Positions 26,225 through 35,394 of a stretch of DNA of 64,000 bases are shown piece by piece (the stretch's first letter is position 1; every line of letters begins with the position of its first letter). A program made the position numbers and the translations under genes. Under the pieces are notes generated by a model. That model was not told the origin of the DNA and made no database searches. It saw nothing but the letters and a program-made list of their open reading frames with translations. Location: NCBI GenBank assembly GCA_016716525.1, contig JADJWE010000004.1, forward strand, positions 520,512 through 584,511, given 5' to 3'. This DNA is from Candidatus Flexicrinis affinis. GTDB lineage: Bacteria; Chloroflexota; Anaerolineae; Aggregatilineales; Phototrophicaceae.

Positions 26225-26611
26225 GGGGGTGAAATAGCTTCGACAGCGGAGGTTGAGTCTGTGTGGCAAGCCGCGGCGCCCGAGGCCGCGTAAACAACGG
26301 GCAAGCACGTAAGTGCGAACAACAACACTCCGGCTTACGCCTACGCCGCCTAAGCGGCCATAACGTAAGTCGCTGACCCAAGATGGTCAGCCGTCCGTCC
26401 AGATCGTCGCCATCCGGTTTGGTTTGCGGGCGTCATAAATGATAGGCGTGCGTTCGTCTGACGCCGATAAAGGCGAACCAAGACTCATCGGCTGGCTGTC
26501 CGCGCACCGGGTCCACTGGGGTTACGGATAGCAAGACTTAACAGGGGACTACGCTTGTAGAAGCACTTGCTCGAATCTGTTGGACGCGGGGGGCAGAACC
26601 CGCCACCTCCA
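26225..26611 (+). ncRNA. ssrA: Transfer-messenger RNA (tmRNA)
   Basis: One-piece tmRNA of about 387 nt that rescues stalled ribosomes. The 5' end GGGGGTG (26225-26231) pairs with CACCTCC (26604-26610) to form the acceptor stem, leaving A26611 as discriminator; CCA is not encoded. The reading frame starts at GCG 26315 and ends with TAA 26351-26353, giving the tag ANNNTPAYAYAA. Downstream segments pair as expected for pseudoknots. The T-arm has a GCGGG/CCCGC stem, but the loop reads GGCAGAA instead of the usual TTCGAnT type. Exact ends were placed by pairing. Confidence 0.9.
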
Positions 26612-26617
26612 TCGTGT

Positions 26618-26655
26618 GACCGCCCCGGCCCAATCGCAGGGGCGGTCGCATTTTG
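26618..26655 (+). terminator. Terminator after ssrA
   Basis: Nine-bp arms GACCGCCCC (26618-26626) and GGGGCGGTC (26639-26647) followed by GCATTTTG. It lies just before the lspA ribosome binding site. Confidence 0.7.
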
Positions 26656-26669
26656 ACACGGAGATTGCT

Positions 26670-27215
26670 GTGCCGAATCGTCCCGCACTGCGCCATTGGA
26701 CCGTCTTCCTCGGGCTGATTGCCGCCATCATCGCGGTCGACCAGATCGCGAAGGCGCTGATCATCGCGCGCATCGCGCCCGGCCAGACGGTCGTCGTGAT
26801 CGAGCCACTGGCCGACTTCTTCCGCCTCACCTTCAGTCAGAACACCGGCGCGGCTTTCGGCATGCTGCCGAGCGCAGGCTGGGTGTTTTCGGTCATCGCC
26901 GTAAGCGTGTCGATCGTCATGCTGATCGCCCATGCACGCATGGACCGCGCGGCGTGGGGCAAGCGCCTTGCGATGGCGTTCATCATCGGCGGTGCGCTCG
27001 GCAACGTGATCGACCGTGTGCGCTTCGACTACGTGATCGACTTCATCAACTACCGTATTCCGGGCGTCATCTCGAACGTCTCGAACATCGCCGACCACGC
27101 CATCGTCGCCGGCGTGATCGCGCTGCTGATCATTACGTGGCGCGCCGAAGACGAGAAGGACGCGACACAAGCCGCTGTGCCGCCCACCGATACGCCGGAC
27201 ACTGCGGTCGAGTAG
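26670..27215 (+). CDS. lspA: Lipoprotein signal peptidase (signal peptidase II)
   Basis: 181 residues from GTG at 26670, preceded by ACGGAG. Four membrane segments. The catalytic aspartates are Asp115 (GNVIDRV) and Asp142 (NIADHAI), spaced as in characterised enzymes. The NTGAAFGMLP motif is present. It cleaves the signal peptide of lipid-modified prolipoproteins at the membrane. The C-terminal tail is short and acidic. It lies directly after the ssrA terminator. Confidence 0.92.
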   Translation: MPNRPALRHWTVFLGLIAAIIAVDQIAKALIIARIAPGQTVVVIEPLADFFRLTFSQNTGAAFGMLPSAGWVFSVIAVSVSIVMLIAHARMDRAAWGKRLAMAFIIGGALGNVIDRVRFDYVIDFINYRIPGVISNVSNIADHAIVAGVIALLIITWRAEDEKDATQAAVPPTDTPDTAVE

Positions 27216-27438
27216 CGCCAATACCTCGCCTTTCCCCGTTATCCCGTTTCCCATTCCCCTAGCTAACCGCGTCTACCCGCATTCCCGCCTGCGATATATA
27301 CTCGTCTCCAGTCACACTATTCGTTCGCTGAGCTTCGAGTGTGCGCCACGACGCAGAATCTGGTGCCATGCATCCGCGTGACACACAGCGCATCACTCAA
27401 CACTCGACACGCATCACTTACCGTGCAGGGAGAGACCC

Positions 27439-28581
27439 GTGGATTTATTCGAGTATCAAGGCAAGCTGTACTTCAGGCAGTTTGGCATTCCGACATCGGC
27501 CGGCGAGGTCGCAGATACGGTCGACGAGGCGGTAGCCGCCGCCGAAAAGATCGGCTATCCGGTGGTGGTTAAGGCGCAAGTACAGGTCGGCGGGCGGGGC
27601 AAGGCCGGCGGTATCAAGCTGGCCGACAGCCCCGACGAGGTCCGCCTGCACGCCGGCAACATCCTCGGCATGGACATCAAGGGCCACGTCGTGCGCCGGC
27701 TGTGGATCGAGAAGGCGTCCGACATCGCCGAAGAATACTACGCGTCGTTCACGCTCGACCGGTCGCGCAAGCAGCACATGGGCATGCTCTCGGCACAGGG
27801 CGGCGTCGATATCGAGGCGGTAGCGGCGAAGGACCCGGACGCGATCGCGCTGCTGTACGTCAACCCGTACAAGGGCATCACCGAGGAGGCCGTGCGCGAT
27901 TGGGTCGCCCGCGCCAAGCTCAACCCGGCCGCGACCGAAGGCACGGTCGAGATTCTGCTCAAGCTGTACCGCTGCTTCAAGGACGGCGACTGCGATCTGG
28001 CAGAGATCAACCCGCTGATCCTGACCACCGACGGTGTCGTGCGCGCGCTGGATGCGAAGGTGAGTCTCGACAACGCCGCCGAAGACCGTCATCCCGAGTG
28101 GGAGGCGTTCAAGGGCCTCGAGGTCATGGACGAGCGCGAGCGCCTCGCCAAAGAGAAGGACTTGCAGTACGTGGGCCTGTCCGGCACGGTTGGGATCATC
28201 GCCAACGGCGCCGGCCTCGCCATGAGCACGGTCGACATCGTCAATCAGGTCGGCGGCGCGCCGGCCAACTTCCTCGACATTGGCGGCGGCGCGAATGCGG
28301 AAGTCGTCGCCAACGCGCTCACGGTCATCAACACCGACCCCAACGTCAAGTCGATCCTGATCAACATCTTCGGCGGCATCACCCGCTGTGACGAGGTCGC
28401 GCGCGGAATCGTGCAGGCGCTCGACATGATCGAACACACCGCGCCGATCATCATCCGCCTCGACGGCACCAACGCGCCGGAAGGCCGCGCCATCCTCGAA
28501 CAGCACGAGAGCGACACGCTCCGCATGCTGCCTGACATGCTTACCGCGGCCAAGCAGGCCGTCGCGACCGCCGCCCAGTAG
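27439..28581 (+). CDS. sucC: Succinyl-CoA synthetase beta subunit (ADP-forming)
   Basis: 380 residues from GTG at 27439 with GGGAGAG 5 bp upstream. The family N-terminus MDLFEYQGKLYFRQFGIP is followed by an ATP-grasp domain (VVVKAQVQVGGRGKAGG) and the C-terminal CoA-ligase domain (FLDIGGGANAE, NIFGGITRCDEVA). With SucD it interconverts succinyl-CoA and succinate with ADP/ATP in the TCA cycle. sucD follows after 19 bp. Confidence 0.95.
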   Translation: MDLFEYQGKLYFRQFGIPTSAGEVADTVDEAVAAAEKIGYPVVVKAQVQVGGRGKAGGIKLADSPDEVRLHAGNILGMDIKGHVVRRLWIEKASDIAEEYYASFTLDRSRKQHMGMLSAQGGVDIEAVAAKDPDAIALLYVNPYKGITEEAVRDWVARAKLNPAATEGTVEILLKLYRCFKDGDCDLAEINPLILTTDGVVRALDAKVSLDNAAEDRHPEWEAFKGLEVMDERERLAKEKDLQYVGLSGTVGIIANGAGLAMSTVDIVNQVGGAPANFLDIGGGANAEVVANALTVINTDPNVKSILINIFGGITRCDEVARGIVQALDMIEHTAPIIIRLDGTNAPEGRAILEQHESDTLRMLPDMLTAAKQAVATAAQ

Positions 28582-28600
28582 CTCACGGAGACAACGACAC

Positions 28601-29479
28601 ATGGCAATTTGGCTGACAGAGAAGAACAAGGTCGTCGTGCAGGGGCTGACCGGCAAGCAAGGGCAGTTCTACGGCCTGATGAACCGCGACTACGGCACGA
28701 AGATTGTCGCCGGCACCAACCCGAAGAAGGCTGGCACCGACATTGATGGGATCCCCATTTTCGCCACTGTCGCGGATGCGATGGCCGCGACCGGCGCGGA
28801 TACATCCTTTATCATCGTGCCGCCGGCACTGTGCAAGGGTGCCATCATGGAGGCCGCCGACGCCGGTATCAAGTTCATCGTGTGCGTTACCGAACACATC
28901 CCGGCGCAGGATCAGGCGTGGATATACAACTGGCTCAAGGCGAACCATCCGAACACGCGCATGCTCGGCCCCAACTGCGCCGGCATTCTTTCGCCGGGCA
29001 AGGCGAACATCGGCTTTACGCCAACCTCGGTGAGCAAGCCCGGCCCGGTCGGTGTCGTAAGCCGGTCAGGCACGCTGGCGTATCAGGCGTTGTATGAGCT
29101 GACTGTCAGCGACATCGGACAGTCGACCTGCGTCGGCATCGGGGGCGACCCCGTCCCCGGCACCAGCTTCATCGACGTGCTGCAGGCCTTCGAAAACGAC
29201 CCCGAAACCAGCGCGATCGTGATGATCGGCGAAATTGGCGGCACGGCGGAAGAGGAGGCGGCCGAGTTCATCAAGCACAACGTGAGCAAGCCGGTCGTGA
29301 GCTACATTGCGGGCGTCACCGCGCCTCCGGGTAAGAAGATGGGCCACGCCGGCGCGATCGTCACCGGCAACAAGGGGACGGCCAAGGCCAAGATGGAAGC
29401 CCTGACCGCCGCCGGCGCGTTCGTCGCGCAGAACCCGACCGAGATCGGCGGATTGGTGAAACAGGCGCTCGGCCTGTAA
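28601..29479 (+). CDS. sucD: Succinyl-CoA synthetase alpha subunit
   Basis: 292 residues. The CoA-binding N-terminus contains VVVQGLTGKQGQFYGLMNRDYG and the catalytic histidine region near the C-terminus reads GKKMGHAGAIVTGNKGTA. The SRSGTLAYQALYELT segment is typical. It forms the phosphohistidine-carrying half of the enzyme with SucC. GGAG precedes the ATG. The gene ends the sucCD operon and is followed by a repeat-filled gap. Confidence 0.95.
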   Translation: MAIWLTEKNKVVVQGLTGKQGQFYGLMNRDYGTKIVAGTNPKKAGTDIDGIPIFATVADAMAATGADTSFIIVPPALCKGAIMEAADAGIKFIVCVTEHIPAQDQAWIYNWLKANHPNTRMLGPNCAGILSPGKANIGFTPTSVSKPGPVGVVSRSGTLAYQALYELTVSDIGQSTCVGIGGDPVPGTSFIDVLQAFENDPETSAIVMIGEIGGTAEEEAAEFIKHNVSKPVVSYIAGVTAPPGKKMGHAGAIVTGNKGTAKAKMEALTAAGAFVAQNPTEIGGLVKQALGL

Positions 29480-29942
29480 GGCGGAGCGTTGAGTGCCGGG
29501 TGATGAGTCGTGAGTGGGGTGCCGTGTCGCACGGTGTCCATGCGCGGCGGACACGGCGGTGCCGTGTCCCTACGCATGAATTCGCGATGACAGAATCACG
29601 GGCGTTGTCGATTGCCCTTCACCCCTCTCCCCTTGACGACCAACGGGAGCACCGCAGGTCCGGAGAGGGGTCACGGGTGAGGGGGACGCCGCACCACGGG
29701 CGACCCGCCGGGTCGCCTCTACAATCGTACGTGCGTGATGCCTATTTCCCTCTCCCCCAGGGAGAGGGGTTAGGGGTGAGGGCCCCACGGACACGGCGGT
29801 GCCGTGTCCCTACGCACGGTTTCTCAACCACACCCGCGCCGTCCAATGCCTTTCTCCCCTCTCCCCTTGAGGGAGAGGGGCCGGGGGTGAGGGGTGCACT
29901 TCCTCATCACTCATCACTCACTACTCATCACTTCCCACTTTC
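29480..29942. repeat. Repeat-filled gap: GGACACGGC hairpins and CCCTCTCCC elements
   Basis: 463 bp without a gene. The hairpin GGACACGGC-GGT-GCCGTGTCC occurs twice (29549-29569 and 29789-29809), each followed by CTACGCA. Three copies of an element with CCCTCTCC / GGGAGAGG arms and a GGGTGAGGG tail lie at about 29617-29685, 29749-29783 and 29852-29897. A degenerate TCATCAC tandem runs from about 29901 to 29935, just before the DM13 gene. Confidence 0.72.
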
Positions 29943-30605
29943 ATGAGTGCTCGTGTTCGCGTTCTCATCATCCTGCTCGGTGCCGTCATCGTCATCGGCG
30001 CGTTTGCGTTCCCAGTGTGGTTCCCGCTCACTCTCGATCCGTCGGAGATCGTGCTGTTTCCCGAGATCCCCGAGTCGCTCCAGGACGAATTCGAGGCACT
30101 GCCCGCCGACCGCCGCGATAACTATCTGGAGCTGCGCGACGAGGACGTGCGGATCGCCGCCAACATGGCTGCATTCGCGCTTCAGCCGCCGCGCGTGGTG
30201 CCGGAGGACGAGCAGGCCAACCCGGAACGCAGCGGTCAGGTGGCGATCCGCGACGGCGAGTTCGAGACGATCACGCCCAACCGCAGCGCGCAGGGGACGA
30301 TCACGCTGTACGAACTTCCGGATGGAAGCCGGTACCTGTGGCTTCAGGACTTCTCGGTCATTCCCGGCCCGGGGCTGCGGTTGTTCCTGTCCGACCTTGA
30401 CGGGGCGATGCTTGAAGAGCTGCTCAATGACGACGAACCGGGCGACTTTCGCCTCAGCCTGAACGAACTGCTGCTCGACCCGCTGCGCTATGACGTCGGC
30501 AATCAGGCTTACGACGTCCCGCGCGAGGCCGACCTCGGCCGCTATTCGAGCGTCATCATCTACTCGACCGAGCTCGACGTGCTGTACAGCTTTGCGGAGT
30601 GGTAA
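29943..30605 (+). CDS. Membrane-anchored DM13-domain protein
   Basis: 220 residues. An N-terminal membrane segment (about 6-28) leads to an acidic linker, then a DM13 domain (about 100-220). The domain shows ITLYELPDGSRYLWLQDFSVIPGPGLRLFL and ends with YSSVIIYSTELDVLYSFAEW. DM13 is thought to bind extracellular ligands or act in redox processes. The usual cysteine near the C-terminus is not seen. The next gene starts 64 bp downstream. Confidence 0.75.
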   Translation: MSARVRVLIILLGAVIVIGAFAFPVWFPLTLDPSEIVLFPEIPESLQDEFEALPADRRDNYLELRDEDVRIAANMAAFALQPPRVVPEDEQANPERSGQVAIRDGEFETITPNRSAQGTITLYELPDGSRYLWLQDFSVIPGPGLRLFLSDLDGAMLEELLNDDEPGDFRLSLNELLLDPLRYDVGNQAYDVPREADLGRYSSVIIYSTELDVLYSFAEW

Positions 30606-30669
30606 GCATCACAACCGCCTCGGCTGCCGCACGTACTTTTGTTGGAGCGACCCAAAGGAGAACTCCCTA

Positions 30670-32673
30670 ATGAAGCGAACTCGCAATGCGCCGTCGATCG
30701 CACGTCTTCCGCTGGCGTTTGTGCTCACGCTTGTAGCCGCCGTGCTGATGGCCCCAGGCGTTTTGGCGCAAGGCGAGACGACGTACACCGCGCCGGATGG
30801 CGGCTGGACTGTCCCGGTGCCCGGCGGGTGGACGACGACCGAAGGTGAGGGCTATGTTCAGTTCTCAAGCGGCGACGGCATGGACCTGTTTGTGCTGACG
30901 TTTCCTGACGGCGACGTCGAGGACATCGCACCGGAGGCGTGGGCACTAGTCGATTCGGAATTCGACCTGACCTACGAGCCGAACAACGTTCAGCGCATCA
31001 CCGACGAAGTGCTGCTGCAAGGCTACGACAGCGCCGGCGTCATCACCTACGCCAATGGAACAGGCGCCGACGGCAAGATTGTTCAAGCTGCGGTTCAGTC
31101 GTTCAATGGCACCGCCTATGTCATCCTGATCGACACCGACCTACCGACCCTTCAGCGGCGAGTCGCCCAGCTACAGATCTTCTCGACGGGTTTCCTTCCC
31201 GCGGGCTTTGGCGCTGATGACCTGAGCGCCGCCGAGGTCGTCCCATTCGACACAGACTTCTTCGAGGAGGTGGACGCGTTCGTCGCAGACGCACACGATC
31301 GACTGAACGTCGACTCTGTCGCGTATGCTGTCGTGCGCGACGGCGAAATCGTCCATACAGCCGGTTTCGGGACGCAGGTCGACGGCGATCCGGTGACCGC
31401 AGACACGCACTTCATGATCGGGTCGATCACCAAGACGATGACCACGCTGCTGATGGCGCAGGCCATCGACCAAGGTGCGTTCACGTGGGAGACGCCGGTG
31501 ATCGAGATCGACCCGGCGTTCGCCGTTGCCGATCCGGAAATTTCCGCCCAGCTCACGATGTCCAATCTGGTGTGTGCCTGCACGGGCGTGCCCCGGCGCG
31601 ACTACGAGCTGATTTATAACCCGGCCGTGCCCGCCGACGAGATCCTCGCACAGCTTGAGACGTTCGAGTTCTTCACGGGCTTCGGCGAGGCATTCCAGTA
31701 CAGCAACCAGCTCGTCGCCGCTGCCGGATACGAGACCGCCCGCGCGCTCGACCCGGACGCCGACGATCTGCTCGACGCGTACATCGCGCTGGTGCAGGAC
31801 GGCATCTTCGGGCCGGTCGGCATGACCGAAACGACCTTCGACTTTGACGCCATCGCCGCAGGCGAGCGCTACTCCCTGCCTTACGGGCGCGGCGCGTTGG
31901 AGTATGAACCGCTCTCGATCGAGACCGAATCATTCTTGCTCTCGGTTGCGCCTGCCGGCGCGGCATGGTCGACTGCCAACGACATGGCGTCGTATCTCGT
32001 CATGCTGATGAACGGCGGCGTTACTGCCGACGGCACCCGAGTCGTCAGCGAAGAAGGGCTGGCGCGGGTGCAAACGCCACAGGTGTCGATCGACTCGAAC
32101 ACGTCCTACGGGCTTGGCTGGATACTGGGCGAGTACAAGGAAGTGCCGGTGTACTTCCACGATGGCAACACGCTTGGCTATTCCGCATCGATGACGTACA
32201 TGCCCGACAAGGGCATCGGTATCGTCGTGCTGGTCAACCAGCAGGGATCGAGCGCGCCCGGCCTGATAGCCTCCAACTTCTACAGCCTTGCATTGGCCGA
32301 TCCGGAACCGGACGCCGCAGGAACACTCGACTTTATCGTGACGACCACCGCGGACAACGTCGCCAAAGCGGAAGACACGGTGATCCGGACGTTCGACGCG
32401 GAGGTAGTCGGGCAGTTTGCGGGTACGTATGCCAACCCGGTGCTGGGTGAGATCACGCTAACCGTAACCGACGACAATGGGGTGACGTTCGATGCAGGCG
32501 AGTTCGTCACCGCGCTGTGGCGTTCGACCGAGCAGGACGACCCCGAAGTGTACTTCATGGCCGACCCGCCGCTCACCGGCGACCGCGTGCGCCTCGCGCT
32601 CGGCGAGGATGGAGATCCGCGTGTCGTTGTCGGGCTCGGGTTGACGGAGTACGTATTCACGCTGACGAAATAG
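30670..32673 (+). CDS. Secreted serine beta-lactamase-like hydrolase (class C/PBP4 fold)
   Basis: 667 residues from ATG at 30670, preceded by AAAGGAG. Signal peptide about 1-34, then an N-terminal domain of about 160 residues, then a beta-lactamase fold. The Ser-x-x-Lys motif is in GSITKTMTTLL, the Tyr-x-Asn motif is YSN, and HDGNTLGYSA stands where KTG or HxG is expected. A C-terminal beta domain of about 120 residues follows (FAGTYANPVLGEITLTV). Such enzymes are exported esterases or D-amino peptidases rather than resistance factors. Confidence 0.85.
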   Translation: MKRTRNAPSIARLPLAFVLTLVAAVLMAPGVLAQGETTYTAPDGGWTVPVPGGWTTTEGEGYVQFSSGDGMDLFVLTFPDGDVEDIAPEAWALVDSEFDLTYEPNNVQRITDEVLLQGYDSAGVITYANGTGADGKIVQAAVQSFNGTAYVILIDTDLPTLQRRVAQLQIFSTGFLPAGFGADDLSAAEVVPFDTDFFEEVDAFVADAHDRLNVDSVAYAVVRDGEIVHTAGFGTQVDGDPVTADTHFMIGSITKTMTTLLMAQAIDQGAFTWETPVIEIDPAFAVADPEISAQLTMSNLVCACTGVPRRDYELIYNPAVPADEILAQLETFEFFTGFGEAFQYSNQLVAAAGYETARALDPDADDLLDAYIALVQDGIFGPVGMTETTFDFDAIAAGERYSLPYGRGALEYEPLSIETESFLLSVAPAGAAWSTANDMASYLVMLMNGGVTADGTRVVSEEGLARVQTPQVSIDSNTSYGLGWILGEYKEVPVYFHDGNTLGYSASMTYMPDKGIGIVVLVNQQGSSAPGLIASNFYSLALADPEPDAAGTLDFIVTTTADNVAKAEDTVIRTFDAEVVGQFAGTYANPVLGEITLTVTDDNGVTFDAGEFVTALWRSTEQDDPEVYFMADPPLTGDRVRLALGEDGDPRVVVGLGLTEYVFTLTK

Positions 32674-32722
32674 CGGACGCTCCGCCCGCTACTTCGTCGC
32701 AGGCGTCACCCCACATGCAATC

Positions 32723-32761
32723 CCCCTCGCCCCTTATGCCATAGGCTAAAGGGGCGAGGGG
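32723..32761. terminator. Bidirectional hairpin between convergent genes
   Basis: Thirteen-bp perfect arms CCCCTCGCCCCTT (32723-32735) and AAGGGGCGAGGGG (32749-32761) with a 13-base loop. It may act as a terminator for both flanking genes. It also resembles the C-rich repeat family at 29.6-29.9 kb. Confidence 0.55.
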
Positions 32762-32768
32762 AATAGCG

Positions 32769-33347
32769 CTATTCGCGCCCGTACAGCAGTTCCTGCACCA
32801 TTTCGTCGATCGACTTGTCGAGCGTGTAGACCGTCCGTGTCGCCAGCAGTGCGTTGGATGGGTGCGTGAGGAACGTACGGTTCATTGCCATGATCCCGCG
32901 GATCGACGTTTCTGCCATGTCCGGCTCGGACTCGCGCAGGCGGCGTTCGAGTTCCGCGGCGGATACCTCAACATCCGGCGACGGCAGCAGCAGAATCACG
33001 TGCGGAAACGGCAAAAGCGCGATCTTGGCGCGCTCGAAAAGCGCCGGATCGTTATAGTACGAGTGCCCTGCGCCGAACGCGATCACGTGGTCGGTCGGGT
33101 AATCTTGCAGCACGCGCTCGACGCCGTACACGTCGAACGGCCGCCAGTACTGGGCCAGTTCGACAATACCGCCATGCTGGCGGTGCGCGTCGGCGAGTCC
33201 CGGATCGTAGCCGATCTCGGCGTAGTAACCCCAACGCAGCTTGTCGAGATCGAGCCAAGGCCAGCCCATGGCCTCGGCCAGCGCCTGAGCGAGGGTGGTC
33301 TTGCCGGCCTTGCTCGGACCGATCAGGATGATGCTGGGAAGCGGCAC
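32769..33347 (-). CDS. Small P-loop kinase (shikimate kinase/AAA_18-like)
   Basis: 192 residues. Walker A GPSKAGKTTLAQALAEAMG, followed by WLDLDKLRW (the acidic residue after the first strand as in small-molecule kinases). The middle contains a VIAFGAGHSYYND segment. No family name can be given with certainty; phosphotransfer to a small molecule is likely. It starts 4 bp after the aldo/keto reductase stop, so the two form an operon. Confidence 0.68.
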   Translation of the reverse strand: MPLPSIILIGPSKAGKTTLAQALAEAMGWPWLDLDKLRWGYYAEIGYDPGLADAHRQHGGIVELAQYWRPFDVYGVERVLQDYPTDHVIAFGAGHSYYNDPALFERAKIALLPFPHVILLLPSPDVEVSAAELERRLRESEPDMAETSIRGIMAMNRTFLTHPSNALLATRTVYTLDKSIDEMVQELLYGRE

Positions 33348-33351
33348 GCGA

Positions 33352-34335
33352 TCAGCCGTGCCCCAGTACCGGATGCGGCACGTATGGCGCCTCGAGTTCA
33401 GCGATGTCCTCGGCGGTCAGCTTGACGTCTAGCGCCGCGATCAGCTCGTCAAGTTGATGGATTTTGCTGGCGCCGATGATCGGGCTGTGGATGCCGGGCT
33501 TGTGCAGCATCCACGCCAGCGCGATCTGCGCCGGTTTCACGCCGTACCGGTCCGCCACCGCCAGCACCGCGTCCAGCACGCCGAAGTCGGCGTCTTCGAA
33601 GTACATATTGTGCGCGTAATCGTCGGTAGTCGAGCGGGTCGTCGCGCCGCCCTTGTCACGCGTGCGGTTACCGGCGAGGAACCCGCGCGCCAACGGACTC
33701 CACGGGATGACGCCGATCCCCTGATCGATGCAAAGCGGGATCATCTCGCGCTCTTCCTCGCGGTAGATGAGGTTGTAGTGGTTCTGCATCGACACGAACT
33801 TGGCCCAGCCGTTTCGCTCGCTGATCGCCATCGCCTGCATGAACTGCCACGCGTACATGCTGCTCGCGCCGATATAACGCGCTTTGCCTGCTCGCACGAC
33901 ATCGTTGAGCGCGTCGAGCGTCTCTTCGATCGGCGTGTCGTAGTCCCAGCGGTGAATCTGGTAGAGATCGACGTAGTCCATACGCAGGCGGCGCAGGCTG
34001 GCGTCGATGCTGTCCATGATGTGCTTGCGCGAGAGGCCGCGTTGGTTCGGGCCGGGGCCCATCGCGTTGTACACCTTCGTGGCGACCACGACCTCGTCGC
34101 GGTTGGGGAACAGCTCGCGCATCAACGTGCCGGTGACCTCCTCGCTGACGCCGACCGAGTACATATCGGCCGTGTCGTAGAAGTTGACGCCGGCCTCGGC
34201 AGCGCGTGTGACGATCGGCCGGGCCTCGTCGATGCCGAGGATCCACTTGCGCCAGTTCGGGTCGCCGTAGGTCATCATACCGAGGCAGATGCGTGAGACC
34301 TTCATACCGGTTTTGCCTAGCCGGACGTATTCCAT
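33352..34335 (-). CDS. Aldo/keto reductase
   Basis: 327 residues of the AKR TIM barrel. It begins MEYVRLGKTGMKVSRICLGMM. The catalytic tetrad can be seen as Asp/Tyr in NFYDTADMYSVG, Lys in VVVATKVY, and His in DLYQIHRWD. C-terminal AIPW-type VIPWSPLARGFLAG and IIGASKIHQLDE bind NADPH. It reduces carbonyls; substrate unknown. GGAGG precedes the start. A minus-strand TACAAT lies at 34373-34378. Confidence 0.9.
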   Translation of the reverse strand: MEYVRLGKTGMKVSRICLGMMTYGDPNWRKWILGIDEARPIVTRAAEAGVNFYDTADMYSVGVSEEVTGTLMRELFPNRDEVVVATKVYNAMGPGPNQRGLSRKHIMDSIDASLRRLRMDYVDLYQIHRWDYDTPIEETLDALNDVVRAGKARYIGASSMYAWQFMQAMAISERNGWAKFVSMQNHYNLIYREEEREMIPLCIDQGIGVIPWSPLARGFLAGNRTRDKGGATTRSTTDDYAHNMYFEDADFGVLDAVLAVADRYGVKPAQIALAWMLHKPGIHSPIIGASKIHQLDELIAALDVKLTAEDIAELEAPYVPHPVLGHG

Positions 34336-34372
34336 GGGGTTTCCTCCGCGTCGTGGTTAAACCGTGACGGCT

Positions 34373-34378
34373 ATTGTA
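34373..34378 (-). promoter_or_regulatory. -10 box for the aldo/keto reductase operon
   Basis: TACAAT on the minus strand, 38 bp before the start codon; TTGAGC lies upstream but with only a 14-bp spacer. Nothing else is evident in the 240-bp gap up to the PHP gene. Confidence 0.35.
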
Positions 34379-34575
34379 CCGCGCACAAATCAGCTCAAAA
34401 GTCGGCAACCTGTGTCAGGTTCCGCTTGCCACTTCGGCGCTGTGCCGTTAAGCTCTTCTGCTCTCTAGCCGGGTAACTGCCTGTCGAACTTTCGCACGAT
34501 TGGCATCTACGCTTAACCATCCGTTTATCACAGTCCGCTAGGCTTCAGTCCGTTGACACAAACCGAGGGTGTCTC

Positions 34576-35325
34576 TTGACGAATCAACCGATGGGTCGTG
34601 CCGATCTGCACATCCACACATCTGCGTCAGATGGCTCGATGAACGTGCGCGAGCTGCTCGATCATGTCGCCAAGGCAGGCACTCTCGACGTGATCGCCAT
34701 TACCGACCATGACCGGCTCGACGCCAGCGTATGGGCGTTCGACCGGCGCGACCGCTACCCGTTCGACATCGTGCCGGGCGTCGAGGTTAGCACGGCCGAG
34801 GGGCACATGCTGGCGCTGTGGGTGACCGAGCCCGTGCCTTCCGGTCTGTCGATGGCGGAGACCGCCGCGGCGATCCACGAGCAGAACGGTGTCGCGATTC
34901 TGGCGCACCCGTTCTTCACGCAGATGGGCGACACACGGCGCGCGGCACGCGTCTACCGGCGCGATCCCGCGTACTTGCTGCACGCGGGGCTGGATGGGCT
35001 GGAGACCTTCAACGGCAGCGTCATACTTCCCGGCAGCAATGCAGTCGCCGCGTGCGTTGCCCGCCTGCTCGGCCTCGGCATGACCGGCGGCAGCGACGCC
35101 CATTCGCTGAGCGCAGTAGGAACCGCAATCACGCATTTCAAGGGGCGGACCGCGGACGATTTGAGGAATGCGCTGCTGCACCGCCAAACACGTGCTGTCG
35201 GCCGGCCATGGCCGCTGCGTGCACACATCAAGTTCGTTGCGGACTTCATCGCCCGGCGCGGAAGAATCCTGTTGGACGAGTTCGACGGCGACGACAAGCC
35301 GGAGCGCGAAACGGCCACGATCTAG
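34576..35325 (+). CDS. PHP-domain phosphoesterase
   Basis: 249 residues from TTG at 34576 (GAGG at 34565-34568); ATG at 34591 is an alternative. Metal motifs DLHIHTSASDGS, ITDHD and GVEVSTAEGH near the N-terminus, GVAILAHPF in the middle and GGSDAHS near the end are the PHP set. Family members include nucleoside 3',5'-bisphosphate phosphatases and RNase AM-type enzymes. The length suits such a stand-alone phosphoesterase. Confidence 0.82.
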   Translation: MTNQPMGRADLHIHTSASDGSMNVRELLDHVAKAGTLDVIAITDHDRLDASVWAFDRRDRYPFDIVPGVEVSTAEGHMLALWVTEPVPSGLSMAETAAAIHEQNGVAILAHPFFTQMGDTRRAARVYRRDPAYLLHAGLDGLETFNGSVILPGSNAVAACVARLLGLGMTGGSDAHSLSAVGTAITHFKGRTADDLRNALLHRQTRAVGRPWPLRAHIKFVADFIARRGRILLDEFDGDDKPERETATI

Positions 35326-35333
35326 CCTCGTGC

Positions 35334-35361
35334 TTGAGCCCATGGGGCAGCGCGGTACAAT
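35334..35361 (+). promoter_or_regulatory. Promoter of mgsA
   Basis: TTGAGC (35334-35339) and TACAAT (35356-35361) with a 16-bp spacer, 33 bp before the start codon. Confidence 0.6.
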
Positions 35362-35394
35362 CGGGGGCGTGCCGCGCTGACGGAACCTTTATCC

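Noticed and set aside
29480..29942. CRISPR array in the repeat gap after sucD
   Set aside because: The repeats are palindromic, of two kinds, irregularly spaced, and there are no cas genes.
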